A stretch of DNA of 64,000 bases from Rathayibacter_A sp036510655 (GTDB lineage: Bacteria > Actinomycetota > Actinomycetes > Actinomycetales > Microbacteriaceae): the NCBI GenBank assembly GCA_036510655.1, contig DATCDQ010000009.1:9693-73692 (forward strand). Direction: 5' to 3'. Shown here piece after piece: positions 1-8,055 of this stretch; the first letter of the stretch is position 1, and every line of letters starts with the position of its first letter. Under the pieces are notes generated by a model. That model did not search any database, had not been told where the DNA came from, and saw nothing but the letters and a program-made list of their open reading frames with translations. The position numbers and the translations under genes were made by a program.

Positions 1-388
1 CCACGTCGGTCTCGGGGCTGGGTCGATGCACCTGGTACAGGTCGATGTGGTCCGTGCGCAGTCGGCGCAGCGAGTTCTCGACCTCCTTCATGATCCAGCG
101 CCGTGAGCCGCCACTGTGATTGGGGTCGTCATCCATCGGCATGAAGAACTTCGTCGCGAGAAAGACGTCGTCGCGGCGCCCTATGAGGGACTCGCCGACG
201 ATCTCTTCCGAGACTCCGCCCGAGTAGACGTCGGCCGTGTCGATGAAGTTGATCCCGCTGCCCAACGCACGATGAATGATGCGGATCGCGTCGGCGCGGT
301 CGTCGTTGCCCCACGGGCCGAACATCATGGCTCCCAGGCAGAGCGGGCTGACCCGAACTCCGGTTCGTCCGAGGTATCGGTAGTCCAT
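1..388 (-). CDS. aldo/keto reductase, C-terminus cut by window edge
   Basis: The reading frame starts at the ATG at 388 (MDYRYLGRTGVRVSPLCLG...) and runs off the left edge after about 129 residues. The N-terminal strand and the motif DTADVYSGG carry the Asp and Tyr expected of the AKR active site, and ATKFF supplies the Lys. IDLYQVHRP is the usual strand before the next active-site region. This is a YajO/Tas-like NADPH-dependent oxidoreductase; the substrate is unknown. It lies 31 bp downstream of the cupin gene on the same strand, so it is probably the last known gene of the ADH-AKR-cupin-AKR operon. Confidence 0.85.
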   Translation of the reverse strand, partial: MDYRYLGRTGVRVSPLCLGAMMFGPWGNDDRADAIRIIHRALGSGINFIDTADVYSGGVSEEIVGESLIGRRDDVFLATKFFMPMDDDPNHSGGSRRWIMKEVENSLRRLRTDHIDLYQVHRPSPETDV

Positions 389-418
389 GGTGAAGGTTCC
401 TTTCTGGATGAGCGCCGG

Positions 419-820
419 TCAGGGGCGACGGTATTCGTCGTCGCTGAGCTTCTCGAGCCACGTGGTCGTTGCCGCCGGATCGTCCGCGTTGTCGAGCATG
501 GCGAGGTGCTCCATGAAGTCCTCCGGGGTCGCACCGTGCCAGTGCTCTTCATCCGGGGGAGTGTAGACGGTTTGCCCTGGGTGAACTTCGAGCACGGCGC
601 CGTCGCGGGTGCCCATGAGAGCGACCCCCTCGATAACGTGCAATGTCTGGCCGTGTGTGTGCGAGTGCCATGCTGTGTGCGCGCCGGGCGCGAATCGAAC
701 TCGGCTCACGACCATTCGTTGCCCCGCATCTTTCGGTGCGGCGATCGCGTCGACCAACACGTCTCCTGTGAACGTCGCATCCGGACCTTTCGTCGTCGCC
801 GGCTTGGGTTCAATTCTCAT
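419..820 (-). CDS. small cupin-domain protein
   Basis: This is a 133-residue single-domain cupin. The start is set by GGAGG seven bases upstream of the ATG at 820; the open frame extends further upstream but has no such site. The first cupin motif is visible as HTAWHSHTHGQTLHV, giving the His cluster that binds a metal. It is followed by a conserved G-rich turn and PPDEEHWHGATP, the second His-containing motif. Proteins of this type often sit beside oxidoreductases or carboxymuconolactone decarboxylases and may act as small isomerases or sensors. It lies 71 bp downstream of the AKR at 892 and 31 bp upstream of the next AKR, in the same direction. Confidence 0.8.
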   Translation of the reverse strand: MRIEPKPATTKGPDATFTGDVLVDAIAAPKDAGQRMVVSRVRFAPGAHTAWHSHTHGQTLHVIEGVALMGTRDGAVLEVHPGQTVYTPPDEEHWHGATPEDFMEHLAMLDNADDPAATTTWLEKLSDDEYRRP

Positions 821-891
821 CGTGGTCCTCCATCTCTCTGTCATCTCTCTGTCGGATGATTTCGTCTTGCCCGTGGTCTCTCGTGCGGCTC

Positions 892-1800
892 TCATGCCTC
901 AGGGATGACCCGTGCGAAGAAGTCGGCGCGCGGGGCGTCGGGGTCGGGCCCATTGCGCACGCCGGTGTCGAGTGCGTCGATCCTGGCGAGCTCGTCGGTG
1001 CTCAGTTCGAAGTCGAAGACGTCGAAATTCTCGGCGATGCGCTGCGGGTTCGTCGACTTGGGGATCGCCGACCGGCCTTGCTGCAGATGCCAGCGCAGCA
1101 TCACCTGGGCGGCTGTCTTGCCGTGAACCGTGCCGATCGCGTTCAGCGTTGGATCCTGCAGCACGCTTCGTCGCTCGTCACCGAAACCGGGGTAGAAGGT
1201 GATTCCTCCGATCGGCGACCACGCCTGGGTCAGGATGCCGTGCTCGGCGTTGGTCTTCTGCACCTCCGGTTGCGTGAAGTACGGGTGCAGTTCGATCTGG
1301 TTCACGGCTGGCACGATCTCGGTCTGGTCGAGGAGCTGTTCCAGATGGTGGGGCATGAAGTTGCTGACGCCGATGGCACGCACCTTCCCGTCGGCGAGCA
1401 GAGTTTCGAGGGCCTTGTAGGCCGCGATGGTTTTCTCGAAACGATCAGGCGCCGGCTGATGAAGGATCAGAAGGTCCAGCCGGTCCACTCCCAGCTTGCC
1501 GACGGCCTTCTCGAAGGCGTGCAGCGTCTCCTTGTAGCCGTAGTCCGAAACCCACACCTTCGTCTCGAGGAACACCTCGCTTCGGTCGATTCCCGTGCGG
1601 CGGATGCCTTCTCCCACCTGACGCTCGTTCCCGTATGCTGCGGCGGTGTCGATGTGGCGGTAGCCGACGGTCAGAGCCGTCTCGACCGCCTGAGCGGTCT
1701 CCTCGGCCGGGCTCTGGAAGACGCCGAAGCCGAGGGCCGGCATCCGCACGCCGTTGTTCAATGTCAGGGTGATCACTGGGGTTTGTTCGTCGTCGCTCAT
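892..1800 (-). CDS. aldo/keto reductase (2,5-diketo-D-gluconate reductase type)
   Basis: This 302-residue protein has the full AKR barrel. GYRHIDTAAAYGNERQVG holds the catalytic Asp and Tyr, LETKVW the Lys, and LDLLILHQP the His. The C-terminal part contains KSTNPQRIAENFDVFDFEL, the NADPH-binding signature of the AKR5 group. It reduces aldehydes or ketones, probably with NADPH in the cytoplasm. Its ATG overlaps the stop of the upstream alcohol dehydrogenase by four bases (ATGA), so the two are translationally coupled. The physiological substrate cannot be told. Confidence 0.9.
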   Translation of the reverse strand: MSDDEQTPVITLTLNNGVRMPALGFGVFQSPAEETAQAVETALTVGYRHIDTAAAYGNERQVGEGIRRTGIDRSEVFLETKVWVSDYGYKETLHAFEKAVGKLGVDRLDLLILHQPAPDRFEKTIAAYKALETLLADGKVRAIGVSNFMPHHLEQLLDQTEIVPAVNQIELHPYFTQPEVQKTNAEHGILTQAWSPIGGITFYPGFGDERRSVLQDPTLNAIGTVHGKTAAQVMLRWHLQQGRSAIPKSTNPQRIAENFDVFDFELSTDELARIDALDTGVRNGPDPDAPRADFFARVIPEA

Positions 1801-2837
1801 GGGCGCACCATTACTTTCAATGCTGTGCGATCGTTCATCGCTCGGTAACCGTCTGCAATCTGCTCCAGGCCGATCTCACTGTCGAAGACTCTGCCTGGGT
1901 CGACTGTGCCGTCGAGAACCGCAGGCATCAGTTGTTCGATGTATGCGCGCACGGGCGCCGGGCCGCCCGTGAGCGTCACATTCTTTCCGAAGACGGGCCA
2001 TCCGATCTGCCCGCGCTCGTACTGCGGCACTCCGACTCGGGAGATGACACCACCGGGTCTCACGATTCCGACCGCTTGATCGTAAGCAGGCAGATGGCCG
2101 ACCGCCTCAAGCACTTTGCGCGCACCGTACCCACCCGTGAGGTCGAGAACTTTCGCGATTCCTTCGTCGCCGCGCTCGGCGACGACGTCTGTCGCGCCGA
2201 ACTCGCGGCCGAGGTCGGTACGAGCTGCGTGACGGCCCATCAGGATGATCTGTTCGGCACCAAGCTGTTTGGCCGACAGCACGGCGAGTAATCCGACGGC
2301 CCCGTCTCCGATGACAGCAACGGTGTCGCCGCGAGTGACGCCGGCGCGTACCGCCGCGTGCCAACCCGTGCCGTAGACATCCGACAGGGTCAGAAGCCCC
2401 GGGTAGAGTGCTTCGTCGACCGTGCCCGGCACTTTCACGACGGTGCCGTCGGCCAACGGAACCCGCACCGCCTGAGCCTGCCCGCCGGCGGTGCCGAGGT
2501 GGGCGTCATTCCAGAATCCGCCGTGCTCGCACGAGGTCTGCAATCCCTCACGGCAGAACTGGCAGGTTCCGTCTGAGACCGCAAACGGCACGATGACGAA
2601 GTCACCCGGCGCGACCGAGGTCACATCGGAGCCGACCTGCTCGACCACGCCGATGAATTCATGACCGATCGTCTGGCCGGCGGCAGTCGGGGGGAGGGAA
2701 TGGTACGGATGCAGGTCGGATCCGCAGATGCAGGCGCGAGTCACGTGCACGACGGCATCGGTCGGATGCACGATGGTCGGGTCGGGCGCGTCGAGAACGC
2801 GAACGTCGCCGGCTCCGAAAATGTAGGTCGCTCTCAT
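1797..2837 (-). CDS. zinc-dependent alcohol dehydrogenase family protein
   Basis: This is a 346-residue medium-chain dehydrogenase. The start at 2837 (MRATYIFGAGDVRVLD) has AAGGGA upstream; the longer frame to 2903 does not. The catalytic zinc site is CICGSDLHPYHS and GHEFIGVVEQVGSD. A structural-zinc-like CQFCREGLQTSC loop shows only three of the usual four cysteines. The Rossmann motif is VIGDGAVGLLAVLSAK. It is the first gene of a minus-strand operon and is divergent from the XRE regulator at 3005, with an elaborate inverted repeat between them. It probably oxidises or reduces a small alcohol/aldehyde as part of a detoxification set. Confidence 0.9.
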   Translation of the reverse strand: MRATYIFGAGDVRVLDAPDPTIVHPTDAVVHVTRACICGSDLHPYHSLPPTAAGQTIGHEFIGVVEQVGSDVTSVAPGDFVIVPFAVSDGTCQFCREGLQTSCEHGGFWNDAHLGTAGGQAQAVRVPLADGTVVKVPGTVDEALYPGLLTLSDVYGTGWHAAVRAGVTRGDTVAVIGDGAVGLLAVLSAKQLGAEQIILMGRHAARTDLGREFGATDVVAERGDEGIAKVLDLTGGYGARKVLEAVGHLPAYDQAVGIVRPGGVISRVGVPQYERGQIGWPVFGKNVTLTGGPAPVRAYIEQLMPAVLDGTVDPGRVFDSEIGLEQIADGYRAMNDRTALKVMVRP

Positions 2838-2930
2838 GGAGTCCCTTCTGAAAGCCTGTGAAAGCACGGGATGAATCGGCCGGCGCGTGCTGCTCGCGGC
2901 CATGCATCCATTACATGCTCATTCGCGCCA

Positions 2931-2976
2931 TTGTGGGAGTGCCTGTTGTAACAGGTATTCGCAGTGCCTCCCACAA
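2931..2976. promoter_or_regulatory. nested inverted repeat in divergent promoter region
   Basis: TTGTGGGAG (2931-2939) is perfectly repeated in inverted form as CTCCCACAA (2968-2976). Inside it lies a second palindrome, CCTGTTGTAACAGG (2942-2955). The site sits in the 167 bp between the divergent starts of the alcohol dehydrogenase (2837) and the XRE regulator (3005). This is the expected place for the regulator's own operator. Binding is inferred. Confidence 0.6.
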
Positions 2977-3004
2977 GGTCGCGGGACGACGTAACGTTTT
3001 GGGT

Positions 3005-3913
3005 ATGGGAGACATGCGGGCAGACATTCGGGAGTTCCTCGGTTCGCGGCGCGCGCGGATCACTCCTGGGCAGGCCGGGTTACCCGCCTATGGCGGGAAT
3101 CGCCGTGTTTCCGGACTGCGGCGAGAAGAGGTCGCGATGCTGGCCGGCGTCTCGGTCGACTACTACATCCGGCTCGAGCGCGGTGACCTGTCGGGCGCAT
3201 CCGACGGGGTGCTGGATGCGCTGGCTCGAACGCTCCAGCTGGACGAAGCAGAGCGGGAGCATCTCTTCGACCTTGCCAGGGCGTGCGGCCCTGGAAGGAA
3301 GAACCCGTCGCGGTCGAAGACGTCGATCCGGCCTGCCGTGCAGCAGGTGCTCGATGCGATAGCGGATGCCCCTGCCTGGGTCCGCAACGGCCGCCACGAC
3401 ATCATCGCGGCCAACCGCATGGCGCGGGCGTTGTACTCGCCCGTTTTCGACGACCCGCGGAGGCCGGCGAACACAACGCGTTTCGCGTATCTCAACCCGG
3501 CCGCGAAGGAATTCTGGCGTGACTATGACAAGATCACGCACGACGCGGCCTCGATGCTACGACTGGAGGCGGGTCGTGCGCCGCATGATCCCGACCTGAT
3601 TCAGCTCATCGGCGAGCTGTCGACCCAGAGCGAGCTGTTTCGCCAGAGGTGGGCGTCGCGCGATGTGATGTTCCACCGCAACGGCGTGAAGCGGCTGCAC
3701 CATCCGGTGGTCGGCGATCTCGACTTGAACTTCGAATCAATGGAGCTGCCGAGCGAGCCCGGGCTGGTGCTGAACGTCTATACGGCCCCCGCGGACTCGG
3801 CGTCGGCCGACGGCCTCAAGCTGCTCGCATCCTGGGCGGCAAGCCAGGAAGAGGAGTTCAGCGTCGTGGACCGCGTCGCGGGGGCGCGCAGAAAAAAGTC
3901 CTACTCCGAGTAG
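3005..3913 (+). CDS. XRE-family regulator with MmyB-like ligand domain
   Basis: This 302-residue protein starts at the ATG at 3005 (MGDMRADIREFLGSRRARI), where family similarity begins; the frame is open back to 2858. Residues about 10-75 form the helix-turn-helix (GLRREEVAMLAGVSVDYYIRLERG). Residues about 100-270 match the MmyB-like ligand-binding fold that follows it in actinobacterial regulators (NRMARALYSPVF..., FRQRWASRDV...HHPVVGDLDLNFE). Such regulators usually repress a neighbouring divergent oxidoreductase gene, which fits the ADH operon here. The last 14 codons lie within a 105-bp direct repeat that recurs at 7472. Confidence 0.9.
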   Translation: MGDMRADIREFLGSRRARITPGQAGLPAYGGNRRVSGLRREEVAMLAGVSVDYYIRLERGDLSGASDGVLDALARTLQLDEAEREHLFDLARACGPGRKNPSRSKTSIRPAVQQVLDAIADAPAWVRNGRHDIIAANRMARALYSPVFDDPRRPANTTRFAYLNPAAKEFWRDYDKITHDAASMLRLEAGRAPHDPDLIQLIGELSTQSELFRQRWASRDVMFHRNGVKRLHHPVVGDLDLNFESMELPSEPGLVLNVYTAPADSASADGLKLLASWAASQEEEFSVVDRVAGARRKKSYSE

Positions 3914-3975
3914 AAGCCTCGAAGTAGGGCAGTGGCTCCGACCGGCATCGATCCGGTGACCTTTCGATTTTCAGT
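3871..3975. repeat. 105-bp direct repeat, copy 1 (regulator end + tRNA-Phe 3' half)
   Basis: This block matches 7472-7576 at 101 of 105 positions. It contains the last codons and stop of the XRE gene, a short spacer, and from 3933 the 3' half of tRNA-Phe. Bases 3933-3979 are identical over 47 bp to 9997-10043 of the intact tRNA-Phe, covering the acceptor, T arm, variable loop and anticodon arm. Such tRNA 3' halves are typical attachment cores of tyrosine recombinases. It reads as a distal att site left by integration. Confidence 0.8.
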
Positions 3976-3979
3976 CGAA

Positions 3980-4162
3980 ATCAGGAGGATCAATAAAGTC
4001 GAACCGGTTCTCACGACTGGTTCTCAGATCGTTGTCGAAAATGGTCCTGAATATCCCTCTCGTTTTGTCCATTGAACCGGAATTGGTTGGACAGGGCTGA
4101 AAGTCGACGCGCCTTTCCGGAGGTCTTTGCGCAGGCCGACAGTCTAGGGCGGTCGGTTTGTG
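3980..4162. other. non-coding gap after attachment-like repeat
   Basis: No gene is supported here. Just after the tRNA-Phe fragment the sequence turns locally AT-richer than its surroundings, consistent with foreign DNA. No integrase, terminator or arm-type repeats were recognised. Confidence 0.5.
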
Positions 4163-5089
4163 TCAGTCTTCCCTGTCGCTGGTTGGGGGCCAGTGGGTTT
4201 CGGTCGGTGGGGTTCGCCACCCGGCCGCAGAGGCGCCGTCGATCAACGTTCGGGTCGCGCTCGTGAGCATAGGCCGCGTGTCACCCTCGCGGTGCAGCAG
4301 ATCCCAGGCCCACACCGGCACCGGGGACGAGACGGGCCGACGGGTCAACGTGGGCGGCATCGGCGCCGCGTGCCGCTTCGGGGACTGCAGCACCGGCCGC
4401 CCGAGCCGGGCCACGTGCTCGAAGAACGCTGGCCCCGTGATGCCACCGTCGTCGATGTGGGTGATGGACGCCCCGCTAGCCTCCGCGAAGGCCAACGCGT
4501 AGCGGTTCCACGAATTCCAGGACGCTTCGTCAACGTCGACAAGGACCATGAGTTCGGCTGCTGGCACACTGTCGTGACGAGTCGCCCGGTGGGTGCCCGG
4601 CATGATCGCTTGAAGTCGCTCGTACTTAATAAGCTCGGCGGCCAAGTTCTGCCGCTCAACGTCGGCCTTCTGAATCCATGCGATGGCCAGGTCGAGGCTG
4701 CCTTCGGCCACGCGTGCTGCCTGAGTGTGGGATGGCAGAACCCATTCGTCGATACGGATCCGAAGAGCGGGCATTGTCGCGATCCCTGGGGGAAGCCAAC
4801 TGACGTAGCCCAGTCGAAGAGGCAACTGTGCGTCGCCATTGCGAGCCCGATCGAACGCTCGTGCGGCGGCGGCCAAGACCTCCCGGGCATCCGTCAGGAA
4901 CTCGCTGCCGGCGGGCGTCAACTCGACATGCCGACGGTCGCGGATGAGGAGCCGAGTCCCAAGCTCACGCTCGAGGTTGATGATCTGCTGGGAGAGCGAC
5001 GGCCCAGCAATGTGCAGCCGCTCTGCAGCCCGGCCGAAATGCAGCTCCTCGGCAACGGCGACGAAGTAGGTGAGTTGCCGGAGTTCCAC
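4163..5089 (-). CDS. LysR-family transcriptional regulator
   Basis: This 308-residue protein opens with MELRQLTYFVAVAEELHFGRAAERLHI, the standard LysR winged helix-turn-helix. LSQQIINLERELG follows as the recognition helix, with LTPAGSEFL beyond it. The rest is a divergent substrate-binding domain (LRLGYVSWL..., LDLAIAWIQ...). It is divergent from the glyoxalase-like gene at 5247, so it probably controls that gene and perhaps the isomerase and exporter further on. The C-terminal 30 residues are proline- and threonine-rich and may be a non-native extension near the island end. Confidence 0.9.
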   Translation of the reverse strand: MELRQLTYFVAVAEELHFGRAAERLHIAGPSLSQQIINLERELGTRLLIRDRRHVELTPAGSEFLTDAREVLAAAARAFDRARNGDAQLPLRLGYVSWLPPGIATMPALRIRIDEWVLPSHTQAARVAEGSLDLAIAWIQKADVERQNLAAELIKYERLQAIMPGTHRATRHDSVPAAELMVLVDVDEASWNSWNRYALAFAEASGASITHIDDGGITGPAFFEHVARLGRPVLQSPKRHAAPMPPTLTRRPVSSPVPVWAWDLLHREGDTRPMLTSATRTLIDGASAAGWRTPPTETHWPPTSDRED

Positions 5090-5246
5090 GAAGTCGATGG
5101 TACAGCCGGGACGAGCGGTGAGAGGCGGCGCCTACCAGTGTTCGGATACAGGTCGTGGACCGCGGACGGGCATACGGGTTGACTCAGACGAAGCGCACGC
5201 GCCCGGCAACCAACCAACTAACCAACACAGAAAGCGAAAGATAGCC

Positions 5247-5687
5247 ATGAGTGCAAGCATCCCGATGAACCTCGAAGTTCAGGTCATCCCGGTATCGGAC
5301 CCCGACCGATCCAAGAAGTTTTACGAGCAACTGGGTTGGCGCCTCGATGAGGACGCCGCCCCGATGGAGGCGTTGCGCATCATCCAGTTCACCCCGCCGG
5401 GCTCCGGGACCTCGGTCGACTTCGGCATCGGTCTCAACTCGGCCAAGCCGGGCTCAGCCGTGAACACGCTCGTCGTGTCCGACGTCGAAGCTGCACACCA
5501 CGAACTCATCGGGCGCGACATCCACGTGACCGACATCTGGCACGGTCCGCCATTCCCTGTTGAGGCGCGGCAGCCCGGCCTTGACCCCGAGCGCACCAGC
5601 TACGGGTCGTTCTGCTCCTTCGAGGACCCCGACGGCAATTTATGGATCGTCCAGGAAGTCACAGATCGCCTCCCCGGCCGGATCTAA
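5247..5687 (+). CDS. VOC/glyoxalase-superfamily protein
   Basis: This 146-residue protein starts at the ATG at 5247 (MSASIPMNLEVQVIPVSDPDRSKKFYEQLGW). It shows two beta-alpha-beta-beta-beta modules of the VOC fold, with VQVIPVSDPDRSKKFYEQLG at the first and SFCSFEDPDGNLWIVQEV at the second. The EDPDGN motif with its preceding acidic residue is usual. Catalytic metal ligands cannot be assigned securely, so a glyoxalase, dioxygenase or resistance role is open. The divergent LysR gene and downstream MFS exporter suggest a small-molecule response cluster. Confidence 0.85.
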   Translation: MSASIPMNLEVQVIPVSDPDRSKKFYEQLGWRLDEDAAPMEALRIIQFTPPGSGTSVDFGIGLNSAKPGSAVNTLVVSDVEAAHHELIGRDIHVTDIWHGPPFPVEARQPGLDPERTSYGSFCSFEDPDGNLWIVQEVTDRLPGRI

Positions 5688-5753
5688 CCCGACTCAAAAA
5701 GACGTCTCGCGGAACTAGGCCGTTTGTCTAGTAAGGAATGTGAAACGACCTAA

Positions 5754-5850
5754 TCAACCAAAGTTGCGATCATAACCGGTGCATCGCAGGGTAAAGGAGC
5801 CGGCCTGGTGGCTGGGTTCAGAAGCCTGGGGTACTCGCGCACCAAGTTGC
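5754..5850 (+). pseudogene. short-chain dehydrogenase N-terminal remnant
   Basis: In frame from 5754 the DNA encodes STKVAIITGASQGKGAGLVAG, the beta1-alphaA Rossmann segment (TGxxxGxG) of an SDR. FRSLGYS follows, and then similarity ends. There is no start codon: a TAA stands directly before the first codon. The remainder of the roughly 250-residue enzyme is missing before the isomerase gene at 5917. It is a deletion remnant, showing the cluster once held an SDR. Confidence 0.7.
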
Positions 5851-5916
5851 AAATGTCCTCGACCCGTGGGCCGCAGGCATCCGTCGCCTATGCCCTCACA
5901 AGAAAGAAAGCAGTCC

Positions 5917-6216
5917 ATGGAATTTCTCACCAACCTCATAACGAATGTCCCGGATGGCACCCCAGAGTCGACCGTCACTGATACTAAGGATCGCGAGGCG
6001 ATCCGCGCTGCCGAACTCGCGCAGGAGGGCCACCTTCTCCGATTGTGGAAGCCGCCCGTGAAGCCGGGTGAGTGGCGCACTCTTGGCCTCTGGAGCGCCG
6101 ATACGGAAGCCGATCTCAACGAAATCCTGGCCTCGCTGCCGTTGCACGTGTGGATGACTGTGGAGATCACGCCACTGAATCGACACCCGAACGATCCCGT
6201 AACGGCAAAGGCCTGA
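5917..6216 (+). CDS. muconolactone delta-isomerase-like protein
   Basis: This 99-residue protein starts at the ATG at 5917 (MEFLTNLITNVPDGT), with GAAAGAAAG upstream. It matches the small ferredoxin-like muconolactone isomerase family in length and features: MEFL..., an EAELAQ-like helix (IRAAELAQEGHLLRLWKP), WRTLGLWSADTEADLNEIL and the C-terminal PL..W MTVEITPLNRHPND. Family members isomerise muconolactone in the beta-ketoadipate pathway, but stand-alone copies beside SDR and MFS genes are common and of unknown substrate. It lies 40 bp upstream of the exporter, probably in one operon. Confidence 0.8.
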   Translation: MEFLTNLITNVPDGTPESTVTDTKDREAIRAAELAQEGHLLRLWKPPVKPGEWRTLGLWSADTEADLNEILASLPLHVWMTVEITPLNRHPNDPVTAKA

Positions 6217-6256
6217 CCGGAACCGCGGGTACGGACTGAAGACGCGCGTACTCCAC

Positions 6257-7435
6257 ATGTCCCTTGCCATGAAATCTCGGTACACGGGCGCGAAAGGGCC
6301 CGACTCGTCGCCGTGGATTGTTGTTGGTCAAGCCGCTGCAGCCCTCGCCGTCGGGATGGGCGTTGGCCGATTTGTCTACACCCCCATTCTGCCGCTCATG
6401 ATTGCCCAAGCCCACTTGTCGCCGAAGGACGCCGGGCTGATCGCCACTGCCAACTACGTGGGATACCTGCTGGGCGCGATCGCCGGAATCGCACTTCCGC
6501 GGCTCTTGCAGTCGACACTCACACTGCGAACGTCACTAGCAGTCCTGACCGCAACCCTGGCGGCAATGCCACTAACGGACAACGTCACGGACTGGTTGCT
6601 GCTGCGGCTGGTGGCGGGCGTCGCCAGCGCTCTGATATTCATGATCGCCGCGAGCTTGATGTTCACCCGCCTTCACGAGTACGGCAGTCACCTCATTGGG
6701 TGGGGCTTCGGCGGAGTCGGTGCGGGGATCGCAGCATCCGGAATCCTGGTCTTACTGCTCCGCGACGTGTCGAACTGGAGCGCTGCTTGGCTTGCTTCTG
6801 CGGCGCTAGCCGCGATTTTCTCTACTCTCTGCTGGACGCTGAAGACACGCCCGCCAGTTTCCACAACAACCATGCCCTCGCCGCCGACGCGCCCAGGCCC
6901 ACCCCTCTTATTTGTCCTCGTCTTAATCAGCTATTCCCTTGAAGGAGTCGGCTATATCGTCGCCGGCACGTTCCTGGTAGCCGCGATCGACCAGTCGGCG
7001 CCGGGCGTGATCGGCGCGGGCGCCTGGACGCTGGTCGGCTTGGCGGCTCTCCCGTCGACAGCTTTCTGGGCGTGGCTCGCGTACCGATTCTCACGAGCGA
7101 CACTGCTGGTTGCTGCACTTGTCGCGCAGGCGATCGGTATCGCTCTTCCTGCTTTGTTTGCGGGCGCAGTGCCGGCACTAATGTCCGCGTTTCTGTTCGG
7201 CGCGACATTCCTGGGTATCGCAACGCTCGCCCTCGCCCTCGGTTCTGAGCTGCAGTTCCCCCGCACCATCGCACTTCTCACAACCGGCTATAGCGTCGGC
7301 CAGATTCTCGGTCCGCTCATCGTCACGCCCTTCGTGAGTCACGGCTACCGCGTGGCGTTACTTCTCGGTGCGGCCGCGGTCGTCGCAGCCGCGGTCGCTG
7401 CTGGAGCTGTGCGGATGAAGGCACCGGCTGCGTGA
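6257..7435 (+). CDS. YbfB/YjiJ-family MFS transporter
   Basis: This 392-residue protein has about 12 hydrophobic segments and a central basic loop near residues 195-215 (LKTRPPVSTTTMPSPP). GMGVGRFVYTPILPLM near residue 40 and the following AGLIATANYVGYLLGA are diagnostic of the YbfB/YjiJ branch of the major facilitator superfamily. It sits in the cytoplasmic membrane and probably exports a small organic molecule. Its stop lies 36 bp before the second copy of the 105-bp repeat, so it is the last gene of the segment flanked by the repeats. Confidence 0.9.
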   Translation: MSLAMKSRYTGAKGPDSSPWIVVGQAAAALAVGMGVGRFVYTPILPLMIAQAHLSPKDAGLIATANYVGYLLGAIAGIALPRLLQSTLTLRTSLAVLTATLAAMPLTDNVTDWLLLRLVAGVASALIFMIAASLMFTRLHEYGSHLIGWGFGGVGAGIAASGILVLLLRDVSNWSAAWLASAALAAIFSTLCWTLKTRPPVSTTTMPSPPTRPGPPLLFVLVLISYSLEGVGYIVAGTFLVAAIDQSAPGVIGAGAWTLVGLAALPSTAFWAWLAYRFSRATLLVAALVAQAIGIALPALFAGAVPALMSAFLFGATFLGIATLALALGSELQFPRTIALLTTGYSVGQILGPLIVTPFVSHGYRVALLLGAAAVVAAAVAAGAVRMKAPAA

Positions 7436-7471
7436 CTCATTGACAGACCGAGGCCAGCACTCGCACCCTGG

Positions 7472-7576
7472 CCGCGTCGCGGGGGCGCGCAGAAAAAAGC
7501 CCTACTCCGAGTAGAAGCCTCGAAGCAGGGCAGTGGCTCCGACCGGCATCGGTCCGGTGACCTTTCGATGTTCAGT
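7472..7576. repeat. 105-bp direct repeat, copy 2 (regulator end + tRNA-Phe 3' half)
   Basis: This is a 101/105 match to 3871-3975. It repeats the last 14 codons of the XRE regulator with its stop (one residue changed, Ser to Pro) and then the tRNA-Phe 3' half (7534-7576, two mismatches to the intact gene). Carry-over of the regulator end shows this is more than a simple att core. It may derive from a related genome with the same regulator/tRNA-Phe arrangement. Confidence 0.8.
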
Positions 7577-7719
7577 GATCTGAGGCTGAGAAACCTACTG
7601 TATTTAACGTGAAAGCCGCAGATTTCCGGGGCTGACGGCGATGAGTCGCAGTTAGTTTCAGCTACTATTTCGCGAGTCTATGGCCCACGTATGGCCCGCC
7701 TTGGGAGGCTCCGGTGTGC
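7577..7719. promoter_or_regulatory. non-coding attachment flank with candidate integrase arm sites
   Basis: No gene is seen. TATGGCCC occurs twice, at 7679-7686 and 7690-7697, 11 bp apart, about 100 bp from the tRNA-Phe fragment. Paired octamers one helical turn apart near an att core are typical of arm-type integrase binding sites. The tRNA-Ser element at 50491 and 55712 shows the same spacing with a different octamer. Confidence 0.45.
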
Positions 7720-8055
7720 TCAATTTGCCTTCTGTTGGGTGCTATGGTGTCTCTTCGCATTTCCATACCTCTCCGCCGACATGGACGCGCAAGCTATGAG
7801 GTCGGCGGTTGGGACGCAAACATAGGTTCTGCGTTGGGTGGTCGCCTTTACTCTGGATTCATGAGCATTGGACGCCAATGCGCGGGCCGCGACCTTCTGG
7901 CCGGGATCATCGACGGTGGTCTGGACCCACAGGCTCGGTCCCCACCCGTTGCGTTCCGCCTCGGCGTCGATAGCGGCTCGCAGCGCAACGGGGTCGATTT
8001 TGACGGGGTTGTAGATCACCGCCGCTACCGGCTGGTGTACCGATGATGGAGTCAT
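7720..8055 (-). pseudogene. truncated diacylglycerol kinase-family fragment
   Basis: The 111-codon frame starts at the ATG at 8055 (MTPSSVHQPVAAVIYNPVK). Residues about 8-62 look like the N-terminus of the diacylglycerol/lipid kinase (DAGK_cat) family: VAAVIYNPVK, then WVQTTVDDPGQKVAARALA. The GGDGT nucleotide-binding loop that should follow is absent. After residue 62 the sequence has no resemblance to the family. The gene is thus cut at about 7870 by a recombination junction inside the accessory zone and cannot encode a working kinase. Confidence 0.65.

Noticed and set aside
4160..5182. 340-codon plus frame opposite the LysR gene
   Set aside because: It is antisense to a clear LysR protein with intact HTH and has no recognisable domain.
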